This document shows, piece after piece, positions 25,691-34,768 of a stretch of DNA of 64,000 nucleotides. The stretch's first letter is position 1. Each line of letters begins with the position of its first letter. The notes beneath the pieces are model-generated. The model was given only the letters and a program-made list of their open reading frames with translations, was not told where the DNA came from and did no database searches. Both the position numbers and the translations under genes were made by a program. The DNA is from Methylobacterium sp. SyP6R (GTDB lineage Bacteria > Pseudomonadota > Alphaproteobacteria > Rhizobiales > Beijerinckiaceae), in contig NZ_JAAQRC020000001.1 of assembly GCF_019216885.1 (NCBI RefSeq), forward strand, positions 1,364,001 to 1,428,000, read 5' to 3'.

Positions 25691-26509
25691 TCATGTCGTG
25701 AGCGGCGTCGCCTCCTCGGTCGTCACCCGGAAATCCACGAGGGTGTTCGGCCCGAACGTGAGCGTCAGGGGCACGTCGGCGGCGTCGCGTCCGTAGGCGA
25801 TCAGGATTCTGCCGATTCGCGGGCTGTTGTTGCGCGGATCGAAGGTGTGCCAGCGGCCGCCCAGGAAGACCTCCATCCAGGCCGCGAAATCTCCCGGAGC
25901 ATGCGGCAACGGCAGACCGATGTCGCTGACGTAACCGGTGCAGTAGCGAGCCGGGATGTTGAGGCAGCGGCAGAACGCGATCGCGAGATGGGCGTAGTCG
26001 CGACAGACGCCGCGACGTTCCTCGAAGGCCTCCAGCGCCGTCCGGGTGGGCCGGGAATGCTCGTAGCCGAAGGTAATGCGATCGTGCACGTAGTCGCAGA
26101 TCGCCTGCACCCGCGCCCATCCCGGCGCCATGGCGCCGAACAGGTCCCAGGCGGTCTGCGACAGGCGATCGGTCTCGCAGTACCGGCTCCCGAGCAGGTA
26201 GAGCAGCGTGTCGACGGGCAGGCTGCGCACCTCCTCCTGCCGTGCGACCGTGTCGGTCATGTCCCCGTTGCCGTGATCGCGGACGACCGTGTCGGTCTTG
26301 AGCGTGAAACGCCCGGCCGGCGCGACGAGCCGGTTGCACCAATTCCCGAACGTGTCCCGATAGCCTTCCAGGGGCACGGCCGGCACCGTCAGCAGATAAT
26401 CCGGTCGCTCGAGATCGGAGAACCGCGACGCGTGGACGTTGAGCATCGTGACGACCGGCGTGTCCTGCACGAAGTCGTAGGTCATTTCACAGCCGACGTG
26501 GATGCGCAT
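25691..26509 (-). CDS. Transglutaminase-like cysteine peptidase-fold protein, 272 aa
   Basis: The N-terminal 140 residues (MRIHVGCEMTYDF, VVTMLNVHASR) match the beta domain that precedes the core in bacterial transglutaminase-like proteins. The core has RRGVCRDYAHLAIAFCR with the candidate catalytic Cys and, later, GDFAAWMEVFLGGRWHTFDP. The position usually filled by the catalytic His (HAW) is Ala here (AAW), so activity is uncertain; relatives with SAW or AAW form a subgroup that I remember without a known function. No signal peptide is seen. It stands alone. Confidence 0.8.
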   Translation of the reverse strand: MRIHVGCEMTYDFVQDTPVVTMLNVHASRFSDLERPDYLLTVPAVPLEGYRDTFGNWCNRLVAPAGRFTLKTDTVVRDHGNGDMTDTVARQEEVRSLPVDTLLYLLGSRYCETDRLSQTAWDLFGAMAPGWARVQAICDYVHDRITFGYEHSRPTRTALEAFEERRGVCRDYAHLAIAFCRCLNIPARYCTGYVSDIGLPLPHAPGDFAAWMEVFLGGRWHTFDPRNNSPRIGRILIAYGRDAADVPLTLTFGPNTLVDFRVTTEEATPLTT

Positions 26510-26600
26510 CGCGTGTCTCCGGGGGGACGGCAGGGTCGCGCTCTCCCTGAACGCGGGTCGGCTCGCGTCTCCGGTTCACGTGGCTGCACTCGAACGATCC

Positions 26601-26777
26601 ATGACACGAATGAGCGATCTGTACAGCACGAACAAAGAGCGTTTCCGTTCGCCGGACCGGAACGCGATCATCGAAGCCACAACCGGCCCCCGTCAGGGCA
26701 GCGGCCGGTCGCTCCCTCTCATCGCGGCATTCGCGGTGGTGGCAGGCATTTGGGCGTCGTGGTCTCCACGGGCTTAA
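26601..26777 (+). CDS. Possible small tail-anchored protein, 58 aa
   Basis: The product starts MTRMSDLYSTNKERFRSPDR and ends with a hydrophobic segment SLPLIAAFAVVAGIWASW, which would place the N-terminus in the cytoplasm. Composition is reasonable, but no strong ribosome-binding site precedes either ATG. It lies divergently upstream of the transglutaminase-like gene. I know no family. Confidence 0.4.
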   Translation: MTRMSDLYSTNKERFRSPDRNAIIEATTGPRQGSGRSLPLIAAFAVVAGIWASWSPRA

Positions 26778-26855
26778 ACCCGCGACGGCATCGGAATTCA
26801 GCAGGCACCCTTTCATGTCAAAATATGATAGAGTGGATTTTTAGAAGGTCTCCCG

Positions 26856-27188
26856 ATGAACCGTCAAAATAATGCAGTGGTGTTTCTGGCCACGCTGATC
26901 TGCGCGGCTGTCCTCTCCAGCACCTGGTCGAGCGCCGGAGCGCGCCCGGCAGGTGCCAGGCACTCCACCGAGCGATCTGTCGATGGAGCCGCTTCCAAGT
27001 TCAAATTGGATCCCGCGAAAATCGAAGACCGCGCGAGAAAAAGAAGGGAGGCCGACCGCAGGCGCGACGAGCGCATGAACAAGCTCGGTGCCTCGATCTG
27101 CACGGGCTGCGGCGGTCCCGTCGTTCCCTTTGACCCAAGCGGAGGCGATCTGAGCATCAACGGCAGATCGAAACCGCAAAGGCGCTGA
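26856..27188 (+). CDS. Small secreted basic protein, 110 aa
   Basis: The N-terminus NNAVVFLATLICAAVLSS is a signal peptide with cleavage probably near SSAGA. The mature part is highly charged (KIEDRARKRREADRRRDERM), followed by a CTGC motif in SICTGCGGPVVPFD that could bind a metal or form a disulfide. No named family is recognised. It is monocistronic, in an AT-rich promoter context (26800-26850). Confidence 0.65.
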   Translation: MNRQNNAVVFLATLICAAVLSSTWSSAGARPAGARHSTERSVDGAASKFKLDPAKIEDRARKRREADRRRDERMNKLGASICTGCGGPVVPFDPSGGDLSINGRSKPQRR

Positions 27189-27547
27189 ATGGTCGACAGG
27201 AGTTCGTCATGATGTGCGCAGCCGGGCAAGAGGCGGGCGGAAACCATGACGACACGCCATTGGCTTCGCGCGATGGATCGGCACCGATGGTCCGTAGCCG
27301 CTTGGGCGAGATCGGGTGCCAAGCCTGTATCGCGATCGAGGAGCGGGATGTCCCCGCTCGCCGACGCGCCACTTCGTGAGACCGAGGCGATCGTCGGACC
27401 ATCGCTGCATGGGTTCGATGTCGCAGCCCGGATGGCAGCGTGACGGCCACGCCCACCTCCGGCTCGAAAGCCGGCTATCGGGTATCGGCCGCCTGCCGCC
27501 ACCACGGGACGGCAAGGCACTCAGCCGGTCGTTCGAACCCGGGCGGG
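27189..27547. other. Gap with no convincing gene
   Basis: Several overlapping frames exist on both strands, all rich in Arg, Ser and Pro and without good starts. I see no clear hairpin. The right end is the 3' flank of the small lysine-rich gene on the minus strand. Confidence 0.35.
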
Positions 27548-27679
27548 CTACCGTTTCACGCCGGGCTTGCCGTTCGCCACGACCTGGCCCTTCGTGCTCG
27601 GTGCCGCCGCGATGACTTTCGGGGTTTCCTTCTTCGGCTTCTTGGCTTCACGGTTTCCACGAGTTCGATCGCTAGTCAT
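27548..27679 (-). CDS. Small lysine-rich conserved protein, 43 aa
   Basis: The ORF starts MTSDRTRGNREAKKPKKETP and ends KGQVVANGKPGVKR, preceded by GGAG eight bases before the ATG. It resembles a short, very basic protein type that I recall from many Methylobacterium genomes. It follows the stop of the 110-aa gene by 14 bases on the same strand, so the two form an operon. Function is unknown; the charge suggests nucleic-acid or membrane binding. Confidence 0.65.
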   Translation of the reverse strand: MTSDRTRGNREAKKPKKETPKVIAAAPSTKGQVVANGKPGVKR

Positions 27680-27693
27680 CTGGACTTCTCCGG

Positions 27694-28026
27694 TCAGATG
27701 TTGGGAGCCTGCGGGTCTTGCGCCTCGGGCTTGGTCGGCCCCGACAGACGCGCGAAGTCGGACAACACGGCGGTGACCATGCTCTGCAAGCGAGGATCAT
27801 CGCAGGAGAGCGTCGCGGCAAACCTTTCGAGCAGATACTTCGCCTTGTCGGCGGCCTCCGGCCATGTCGTCGCCTCGGCCGCGAACAGGTGGGCTTCCAG
27901 GTCGTGCTGGCGCGCGACGAGGCCCGCACGTTGCGCTTTCACCGCAGCTCGCCTGCGGCGCACCTTCGTCGCCTTCTGGGCGGCCATGCCGCGCCGTTCG
28001 TCAAGCTCGATCGGACGATCCGTCAT
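27694..28026 (-). CDS. Conserved hypothetical protein, 110 aa
   Basis: MTDRPIELDERRGMAAQKAT is chosen as the start because the longer upstream frame has non-coding composition. A basic N-terminal stretch (RRRRAAVKAQRAGL) is followed by helices (DLEAHLFAAEATTWPEAADK, AKYLLERFAATL). No known domain is seen. It is the first gene of a two-gene operon with the lysine-rich 43-aa protein. Confidence 0.6.
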   Translation of the reverse strand: MTDRPIELDERRGMAAQKATKVRRRRAAVKAQRAGLVARQHDLEAHLFAAEATTWPEAADKAKYLLERFAATLSCDDPRLQSMVTAVLSDFARLSGPTKPEAQDPQAPNI

Positions 28027-28202
28027 CCAGCCAACCCTCTGTGCTGCGTTGCTGGCTCTTCGCCGCCGGGATGCGAACGCGGGTGCTCCGAGGGACCCTC
28101 TCGGACCGCGGCCGACGGAGCCGCGGAAGGGGGCCATGGCCTTGACACCCTGATATGCGGGGCACTGGACCCACGCACGTACGTTCCTTGCGCGAACGAG
28201 GT

Positions 28203-28511
28203 TCAGGGACCAGGAATGGCCATGGCTGCCGGTAACGACGCCAAAGAATTCGGGTCACGCGTGGAGCTCGTGCCGATACCGCTGAGCAAGCGCTCAATCA
28301 GCATCGTCGCTTCATGGATCTGCATTGCCGCGCCTCTGATCGTCTCGAGACTGGCTCGCCCAGGCTCGTCGGCACTCCACCAGCGGCCATTGTCGATGGC
28401 TTGAAGCAGGCGGCCGATCCGTCTGTGATCCCGCTCGATTTGTTCGATAACCTCAGCACCGTAGGGCACGACTATCTCCTGGAATGAAACGATAGTGAGA
28501 TCTGCTGCCAA
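28203..28511 (-). CDS. Hypothetical helical protein, 102 aa
   Basis: The product contains VIEQIERDHRRIGRLLQAID and MQIHEATMLIERLLSGI, two amphipathic helices, and ends with a short unstructured tail. The ATG at 28511 overlaps the upstream gene by 40 bases; a later start is possible but no better ATG exists. It is probably co-expressed with the 152-aa protein. The EQIERDHRRI part vaguely recalls hemerythrin-type helices, but metal ligands are too few. Confidence 0.5.
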   Translation of the reverse strand: MAADLTIVSFQEIVVPYGAEVIEQIERDHRRIGRLLQAIDNGRWWSADEPGRASLETIRGAAMQIHEATMLIERLLSGIGTSSTRDPNSLASLPAAMAIPGP

Positions 28512-28930
28512 AGGCGCACCGTGCGTTCATAGGATATTTGGCCGACAGCATGAGAGCGATCATAACCGCGACGGTTTCCCTGCATGCGTGCCAGTTTCAG
28601 CCGGCCGACGATCCTGTCGAGACGCCGCTCCTCGCGTGCAATCCTCGACAAGATGTCGCGTGCGCGATCGCAAAACACGTCCTTGGATTCGACTGTGGTT
28701 ATTCGGTTCGCACTCGGCAGTGCTCCCGGACCTGATCCTTCTGACGTGCGACGATGCAGTTCGGCCCAGGCATTCAGGTGGCGCAGGAGCCTGATGTGAT
28801 CGCGTTCCTCAAGCGCCTGTTCGATGCGCCAGCCGAGCAAACGGAGCCGCAGGTTGACGATGACGGCACGCAGGGTCGATCGACCGTAATCTGGGGAACG
28901 CTGCCGGCGAGAAGGAAAGTCGGTGGGCAT
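28472..28930 (-). CDS. Conserved hypothetical protein, 152 aa
   Basis: Start MPTDFPSRRQRSPDYGRSTL is chosen over an upstream ATG that adds a tryptophan/arginine leader. The body is helical and highly charged (WRIEQALEERDHIRLLRHLN, ILSRIAREERRLDRIVGRLK). There is one cysteine and no membrane helix. It overlaps the next gene's start by 40 bases, so the two are likely coupled. No family is recognised. Confidence 0.6.
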   Translation of the reverse strand: MPTDFPSRRQRSPDYGRSTLRAVIVNLRLRLLGWRIEQALEERDHIRLLRHLNAWAELHRRTSEGSGPGALPSANRITTVESKDVFCDRARDILSRIAREERRLDRIVGRLKLARMQGNRRGYDRSHAVGQISYERTVRLWQQISLSFHSRR

Positions 28931-29217
28931 GGCGCCCTCCGGTGCAGTCCTGGCCCATCGCCACGACACCAGTACGTATATGGTGTGCAGTGAGCGGATA
29001 GCAACTCAAATACGAAAATACTCAAAAAATCACCGCGCGGCCAATGAAGTTGTAGGCCATGAGAATTTTTCTTACCCCACGGCTGCTGGTCATCGAAGCT
29101 GAGCAATATGGACGTCGACGATCGCGCTTCTCCAGCGAGCCCGGGACGCTATCGACGCGCAAAGCGCGTTCGAGCGGACTCCGCTCGCCGCCGTGCCGAC
29201 GGGCATGAGATCGCTCA

Positions 29218-30143
29218 GAGTATGTCCGGGAAGAATTTGTTTTTTCGGAGCGCGTTGCGGTTCGCGCTGACAGGCGTATGCTTGAGCGATGTGGACGCCT
29301 GAGAACCGCCAGCGGTACGACCGCAGCAAGCTTCGCTATCCCACTGATTTGACGGATGAGGAATGGGCGCTTGTTGCTCCCCTTCTCCCGCCGGCTCGAC
29401 GCGGGGGAAACAAACGAACGGTTGATCTGCGCGAGGTGGTCAACGGCTTGATGTATGTCCTTGGAACGGGGTGCCAATGGCGCGCTATCCCAAAAGATCT
29501 ACCGCCTCGCTCGACGGTGCATGGCTACTTCGATCTATGGGATTACGACGGAACTCTCCTGCGCATCCATCACACCCTCTACGTTCTCTGCCGCGAACAG
29601 GCAGGACGTGAGGCCAGCCCAACGGCAGCGATCATTGACAGCCAGAGCGTCAAGAGCGCGGAAAAAGGGGGCGCACGATCGACCCGTCCGGCTATGATGC
29701 GGGCAAGAAGATCAAAGGCAAGAAGCGCCATCTCCTCGTCGATACGCAAGGTCTGCTGATGCATGCTCTGGTGCATCCGGCCGACGTGCAGGATCGTGAT
29801 GGCGGCGTATGGGTCATGGCGACGCTGTTTAGTCTCTACCCGTTCCTGCTGAAGCTGTATGCAGATGGCGGCTACCAGGGGCCGGTGTTCCGGGAGGCGT
29901 TGGAACGGGTCTGCCGGTCTGTGACGGTGGAAATCGTCAAGCGGTCGGATCAGGCGGTCGGGTTCGAGGTCCTGCCCAAGCGCTGGATCGTGGAGCGGAC
30001 GATTGGTTGGCTCAATCGCTGCCGGCGGCTGGCGAAGGATTGGGAGTGCCGCACCCGCAAGGCGCTGGCTTTCCTGCGCCTTGCTTCCATCCGCATCATG
30101 CTCAGAAAACTCTGCCAACAATCAGCATGATCCCGGACAGACA
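29218..30143 (+). mobile_element. IS5-family insertion sequence, about 926 bp
   Basis: Imperfect terminal inverted repeats share TGTCCGGGA (29223-29231) and TCCCGGACA (30131-30139). CTCA flanks both sides (29214-29217 and 30144-30147) and is the likely target duplication. It encodes one IS5-type transposase in two frames. The exact outer base of each end is uncertain by a few positions. Confidence 0.75.
29289..30130 (+). CDS. IS5-family transposase in two frames
   Basis: The first part (from ATG 29289) has YPTDLTDEEWALVAPLLPPA and CQWRAIPKDLPPRSTV, the N-terminal domain typical of the family, and AIIDSQSVKSAEKGG with the first catalytic Asp. After A5G5 at 29662-29671 a -1 shift gives TIDPSGYDAGKKIKGKKRHL, then YADGGYQG (second Asp) and VERTIGWLNRCRRL (Glu). 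Both programmed frameshifting at the A5G5 run and a one-base loss are possible. Length, about 280 residues, is normal. Confidence 0.85.
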
Positions 30144-30373
30144 CTCAAGGTCGGCGACGATGCGAACGAACTCCGCTGCAATTGCAAGGAAATGGCATAC
30201 AGATCCAAGGGCGCCTCAAGTTGCCAACTCATCGTGATCGATTAAATATTTCAATAAAATACTATATATTTTTCCCATTTAATAAAATCGCGATGCAGCC
30301 AAAAGTTCAGCAGGGACTGAAAGCAGCAGATCTGGCCATCTCGTGTTAGGTAATGCTGCCCTAGGTTAAAATC

Positions 30374-30616
30374 TCAGGCTGTGTCGATCAACCATTCCGC
30401 GCTAAGAATGAGAGAGGCTGCGAATAATGCCTGCCCTGTCTCGTCGCGCATCAGCACCGCAACCTGCCGGCTTTTACCCAGGCTCATTTCCTCACGCGCG
30501 ATATCTGGCAGAATCCGGATGGCGGCATCGCGGGCAGCATGAGCGTTAGGAAACTCGGTTCCTATATCGTCGGGGATCATTTGGCCGTCTTGGATGTCGA
30601 AAAAGAAACGCGGCAT
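30374..30616 (-). CDS. DUF6894 family protein, 80 aa
   Basis: MPRFFFDIQDGQMIPDDIGT matches the beginning of DUF6894 proteins, which nearly all open MPRYFFD.HDG and carry an acidic D..G.E..... patch. The remainder (AREEMSLGKSRQVAVLMRDE, FAASLILSAEWL) fits the same small alpha/beta fold. Such genes are multicopy in Methylobacterium and rhizobia; their function is unknown. The ATG at 30614-30616 is set by homology. Confidence 0.85.
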   Translation of the reverse strand: MPRFFFDIQDGQMIPDDIGTEFPNAHAARDAAIRILPDIAREEMSLGKSRQVAVLMRDETGQALFAASLILSAEWLIDTA

Positions 30617-30899
30617 CGCATGCTCCGCTCGTGTAACCCGGGAGCGCGCATGTCTCACAGCCGCCAAGGGGCAAAACAGGTGTTGGCGATGATGTGCCCT
30701 TATCTCGAAAGACATCGAGGTGCATTAACATAAAGCAAACCAAGCGGATCGCAGCCGCCGCCCCGCCTCTCACAAGACCAATGCGTGAAAATTTCTGCCC
30801 GACCATGGTCGTTTTAGCTCACTAAGCGCGTTGCGTTAAGCGAACCCACCTGCCGTGAGTGACAGTGGGCGTAGCGTTCAGCGTGGGAGACGAAAAACG

Positions 30900-31148
30900 A
30901 TGCCCATCACATACGACGAAGAATGGAAACCCGGCTCCGACAAACATTCGAGCGTGAGGCAGGTTTATCGCGATGGGAAGCGGCTCGGCCGAGTGCGATC
31001 CTGGAAGGCAGAAGATCCTGGCGAGTTGACTGGCGAGTGGTTCACTGTCGAACGATGGGAGCAGGGTCTGCATGTTCCTCAGGAAGGCATGTATGTTGAT
31101 TTCCAGGAGGCCCTGGAGCAGATCGCGCTCTACACTACAACACAATGA
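30900..31148 (+). CDS. Conserved small hypothetical protein, 82 aa
   Basis: From MPITYDEEWKPGSDKHSSVR the protein reads as a beta-rich domain (YRDGKRLGRVRSW, GEWFTVERWEQGLHV) with a C-terminal helix FQEALEQIALYTT. An upstream in-frame ATG adds an arginine-rich leader and is less likely. I do not know its function. AT-rich DNA follows it. Confidence 0.6.
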   Translation: MPITYDEEWKPGSDKHSSVRQVYRDGKRLGRVRSWKAEDPGELTGEWFTVERWEQGLHVPQEGMYVDFQEALEQIALYTTTQ

Positions 31149-31242
31149 AAATAAGTATATATATAATCTTGCTGCCTATATGTCATCTAAGCATTATTAT
31201 AATTTCGATGAAGTTTATTTTTGAAAAAATTCAGCAATTGAT

Positions 31243-31422
31243 CTATTTGAGCTTCACTTTTTCACATTTGCAAATATCAGGCACGAAGGGTCCAAAACTA
31301 TAAATTGCAATAAGTGGCCTAGTTCGCTCTAGTAGGTCGCGAGATCTTGCTATGCTTTCACGGGATGATTCGATTAGCCAGGTATCGTATTCCGAAGCTG
31401 TGAAGCTCTTGTGAGATGACAT
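31243..31422 (-). CDS. Small hypothetical protein, 59 aa
   Basis: From MSSHKSFTASEYDTWLIESS the product continues RESIARSRDLLERTRPLIAI and ends FVPDICKCEKVKLK. Composition is good and the region is less GC-rich than the shadow frames. The helix plus C-terminal cysteine pair gives no known motif. The family is unknown; an adjacent ATG at 31428 is an alternative start. Confidence 0.5.
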   Translation of the reverse strand: MSSHKSFTASEYDTWLIESSRESIARSRDLLERTRPLIAIYSFGPFVPDICKCEKVKLK

Positions 31423-32023
31423 TGCCATGACAGCGCTCCTCGCGATGCAGGCGGGAGCGCACGTCTCTCTCGGCCACCAGCGCCTACAGGTTAAAACGGC
31501 TGGCGATGGCGGTATCCTGCGCCTGCATTGCGGATTATTCAAGTGAGGTGGCACAGAATATTTGTAAATAGATCAGAAAATTGAGTCCCTTTGGCATCTT
31601 GTTGGACAGTTCTATGACATGCAGCGAAAGCATCTCGGACTTCGTCAATCAGACGCGTGTCTTCCACATCACCTTGCGCCCTTCCAGCAGTAGTGGCGCG
31701 ATTGAGGCGGGCGGCGAGGGGGCTGGATGAGAAAGCAGATCGGCACTCCATCCTCCCGCTGAGCCAGTACTGTCAAACTGCGCCGCTCCGGCCATAGCCC
31801 AGACGCGCATGCGAACTTATCTTGGACGCGTGGCTCGAGAAAACTCGCTCAAAAGAGATCGGTGACCCTCAAGGATAATCTGCTTTGTCTACGATCGAGC
31901 TCACGACCTCATTGCCGCGCACATTAATGATGAGGTGCAAGCGCTTCGTTGGAATGGCTTGGCGCTCTTACATCCCCGCGCCGCGTTCAAGAAGATTTTC
32001 TCTTTTGCACATTTGCTTGTTAT
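31423..32023. other. Gap with only weak coding signs
   Basis: A minus-strand frame at 31539-31751 contains VEDTRLIDEVRDAFAACHRT, which could be part of a real small protein, but its first 30 residues look non-coding and I cannot fix a start. The 31760-32020 part has no open frame of note. Confidence 0.3.
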
Positions 32024-32275
32024 CTAATGAATGCTAGCAGACGATATTTTGTATTTCATTCTTAGTTTTTTTAATATCATAATTACATAATCAGCAAGCA
32101 TTTTATCTTCTACATCAGATGTTTCTTCTGTATCCATTACAAAACTAGCCATGCTGTTATCATCATCAATATCTTTGAACTCAATCCAAAGCAGATTGTG
32201 ACCGCAAGGAAAATTCTTGATCTGTTGTAGCACCATGATCGCGATCTGCGGCCACGTTTTCCATTCGCGTTGCAT
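32024..32275 (-). CDS. Small AT-rich hypothetical protein, 83 aa
   Basis: From MQREWKTWPQIAIMVLQQIK the product has a mixed alpha/beta look (FPCGHNLLWIEFKDIDDDNS, ETSDVEDKMLADYVIMILKK). Its base composition is much more AT-rich than the local average, so it is probably acquired. No motif is recognised. A longer frame upstream is possible but poorly coding. Confidence 0.45.
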   Translation of the reverse strand: MQREWKTWPQIAIMVLQQIKNFPCGHNLLWIEFKDIDDDNSMASFVMDTEETSDVEDKMLADYVIMILKKLRMKYKISSASIH

Positions 32276-33017
32276 GCGCTCGTTCCGGAGGCGGCAGACA
32301 CTGCTGCTCCACCGCAGGCCCGCAGTCAAATAAAAAATGCTACCTTCCTGCAATCACACCCTTATGCCGCACCCTCGATCGCCGATATTCGCCATCAAAC
32401 AGAGGGCAAGGAATCGAACTAATGTCATTTAGGATCAAATTTTTTACTTACGAATGTCGATATATTATTTTCCAAAACTACACTTGCGATGGTCGTAAAT
32501 CTCGCTGTTGAACCCCTCTTCGAGCACAATACAGGTGAGCTCGACACGCCTGTCATCAAGCTGGAGCAAATCTATCGAGCAGGTGTTGCGTGGTGCGATG
32601 GGCAATCGCAGCCCACTCAGAACGGAGACCGCCAAGATTCTAAATCTCTGGCGGCCTTTGTGCTGCCGGAACCGGACTAGCACCCGAACATTGACCCAGC
32701 AGTCACACCAGCCTGCCGCCTCATGGCCGCTCGGCTGGCGTCACCGGCGGGCCGGGTCTCCGTGACGGGGAAAACGCTTCCGGTCCGCCGCGCGGTCGGC
32801 GTTCTGCCTAAGTCGTGTTCAATTTTGGACAAGCTAGATTTTCCCGCAGGACGCAGGTCCGGTGCGTGATATGTGACCACCCGCACCTGCAGAGAGTTTC
32901 CCGCCTCGGCAATGATTGGTGGTAATACGCTGCAAACTCGACTTGTCTCGATCGCGAGGATCACCGGTTCCGGCAGCGGCCGCGTGATGAGGACTTGCTC
33001 GCCCGCGTTTCGTCGCA
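32276..33017. other. Gap with no supported gene
   Basis: About 740 bases with several short frames of poor composition. A minus-strand frame at 32465-32683 (RVELTCIVLEEGFNSEIYDH) has one plausible stretch but no supported start. The rest looks like decayed DNA between the small genes and the HNH remnant. Confidence 0.3.
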
Positions 33018-33190
33018 TTGATGGTGCCGACGGTAGCCCGCCGCAACCACGACACGGCCAATATTCAGGATACCAACCTGGCGGCGCGCTGCCAGCGCTG
33101 TCACATGTTGCGCAATCGCGATAAGCATCAGAGCTGCCACTGGCTCACTCTGTTTCGGCGCAAAGCCATGGGTGACATGTACAGGGACGC
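33018..33190 (+). pseudogene. C-terminal remnant of an HNH-type protein
   Basis: The segment RRNHDTANIQDTNLAARCQR followed by CHMLRNRDKHQSCHWLTLFR matches the second half of a small HNH domain (HD..N....NL.ALCQRCH..HDR..H) known from phage and plasmid proteins. The first half with the initial His and Cys pair is absent, and the frame continues into unrelated sequence after GDMYRD. It is a truncated remnant. Confidence 0.5.
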
Positions 33191-33316
33191 TACCGACTTG
33201 CCTCAACTCGGCCGAGCCGACTCGATCACTCCGGTGGCGGCTCCTGGTCAAAACGTTAGGAACGGGACATTCATCAGTGCCAAGGTAGCTATGGCGGAGG
33301 AACGTGGCGAGGGAAC

Positions 33317-34768
33317 ATGTCAGACAGCCAACGAGAAGCGGTGCGCCAGAAGGCGCTCGCTGAGATCGCGCTGCTCGACACGGCCCCGGAACGCGAGTTC
33401 GACGCTCTGGCGAAGCTCGCTCAGCGCATGCTCGGCACCCGCATGTCCTCGATCACGCTCATCGACCCTGAACGGCAATGGTTCAAGGCGCGATGCGGTC
33501 CCTTGGCGTCCGAGACGCCTCGTGCCGGAGCATTTTGCCCGGTTGTCTTCGAGACCGAAGCACCTTTGACCGTGGCCGATGCTCGACTCGATCCACGCTT
33601 CGCGTCGAGTCCGTTTGTCATTGGCGCCCCTAACATCTGCTACTATGCCGGGGTGCCCGTCCGGGTCATGCAGACCGGCGGTGATGCGGTCGTCGTCGGC
33701 ACCCTCTGCGTGCTGGACGATAAGCCTCGTGAACCCTGCGCCTCTGATGTGGAGGTTCTCTCGGAACTGGCCTGCATGGCCGAAGCGCTTCTTGAGGCGA
33801 GAATGGCCGCGTTACATGCGGCCGAAGCGGCCGAGGATAGACGCCTGACCGTCGAGCACCTCGAGCGCGAGCGGCGGCAGTTCAAACAGGCGGAGCGCAT
33901 GGCCGTGATGGGCTCCTGGCGCTACGATCTCGGACTCCGCGCCGCGACCTGGTCAGACGGCATCTTCGCGATCCATGAGCTGCCCGTGAGCGGCGGTGTG
34001 CCGAATGACGAGATTATGAGCTTCTTTCCGGAGCCGGATAGAAGCGCGTTTCTTGCCGCGGTGATGCGCACGCTCAACACGGGTCTGCCCTTCGAGCTGG
34101 ATGCTGACTTGATGACGGCAAAGGGCAACCGCCGACGAGTTCGCTGCCTCGCGGAGATCGAGGTGTCGAAGGGAAGGCCTGTCGCGCTGATGGGCCTGCT
34201 TCAGGATATCACCGAGCAGTATCATATGGAGCAAAAGCTACGACAGACCGCTCGCACCGACGATCTTACTCAGCTATCCAACCGGGCGGAGTTCAACCGG
34301 GTTTTGGACAGCCGCCTGCGGGAAGCCGACGCCAGGAATACGGAATTTGCGGTGCTGTTGATCGATCTCGATGGCTTCAAGGATGTGAACGACGCTTTGG
34401 GGCACGCCGCAGGCGACGAAGTGCTGCGCCGCGTGGCGGACCAGCTCCGTGCCGAGTACCTGAGTTCGTGTGTTCCGGCACGGCTTGGAGGCGACGAGTT
34501 CGCCGTTCTGGTCCCGCCGACGGTGGGTCGAGGAGCCATTGAGGCCCTGGTGCAAAGGCTGCTTCACAGCCTCCGCATCGTGGCGGATGGGCCTGGGCAA
34601 ATTGCGAGCGTCACGGGGACGATCGGGGTCGCCTGGTCTGGTGGGGAAGCGCGGAGCCGAACAGAACTCCTTCGTAACGCAGATACGGCTCTCTACGAGG
34701 CCAAGCGCACGTGCAAGGGTACCGCCTGCACCTATTCGGGGGCATCAGATCGCCACACCGCCGGCTGA
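33317..34768 (+). CDS. GAF-PAS-GGDEF diguanylate cyclase, 483 aa
   Basis: Residues about 10-165 form a GAF domain (FDALAKLAQRMLGTRMSSIT, GVPVRVMQTGGDAVVVGTLC). A coiled coil leads to a PAS domain (about 195-305, ending GLLQDITEQY). The GGDEF domain starts RTDDLTQLSNRAEFNRVLD and has LLIDLDGFKDVNDALGHAAG and the active-site LGGDEFAVLV. It should make cyclic-di-GMP from GTP. The region before the active site shows no obvious RxxD inhibitory site. It is cytoplasmic, probably responding to a small ligand or redox signal. It opens the sensory gene cluster. Confidence 0.9.
   Translation: MSDSQREAVRQKALAEIALLDTAPEREFDALAKLAQRMLGTRMSSITLIDPERQWFKARCGPLASETPRAGAFCPVVFETEAPLTVADARLDPRFASSPFVIGAPNICYYAGVPVRVMQTGGDAVVVGTLCVLDDKPREPCASDVEVLSELACMAEALLEARMAALHAAEAAEDRRLTVEHLERERRQFKQAERMAVMGSWRYDLGLRAATWSDGIFAIHELPVSGGVPNDEIMSFFPEPDRSAFLAAVMRTLNTGLPFELDADLMTAKGNRRRVRCLAEIEVSKGRPVALMGLLQDITEQYHMEQKLRQTARTDDLTQLSNRAEFNRVLDSRLREADARNTEFAVLLIDLDGFKDVNDALGHAAGDEVLRRVADQLRAEYLSSCVPARLGGDEFAVLVPPTVGRGAIEALVQRLLHSLRIVADGPGQIASVTGTIGVAWSGGEARSRTELLRNADTALYEAKRTCKGTACTYSGASDRHTAG

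Noticed and set aside
25020..26342. A 440-aa reading of the frame that contains the 92-aa protein
   Set aside because: The upstream 350 codons are arginine-rich and overlap the transglutaminase-like gene; the ATGA overlap at 25295 fixes a short product.
32465..32683. 72-aa minus-strand frame with a PilZ-like feel
   Set aside because: No RxxxR or DxSxxG motifs; only one short stretch looks coding.
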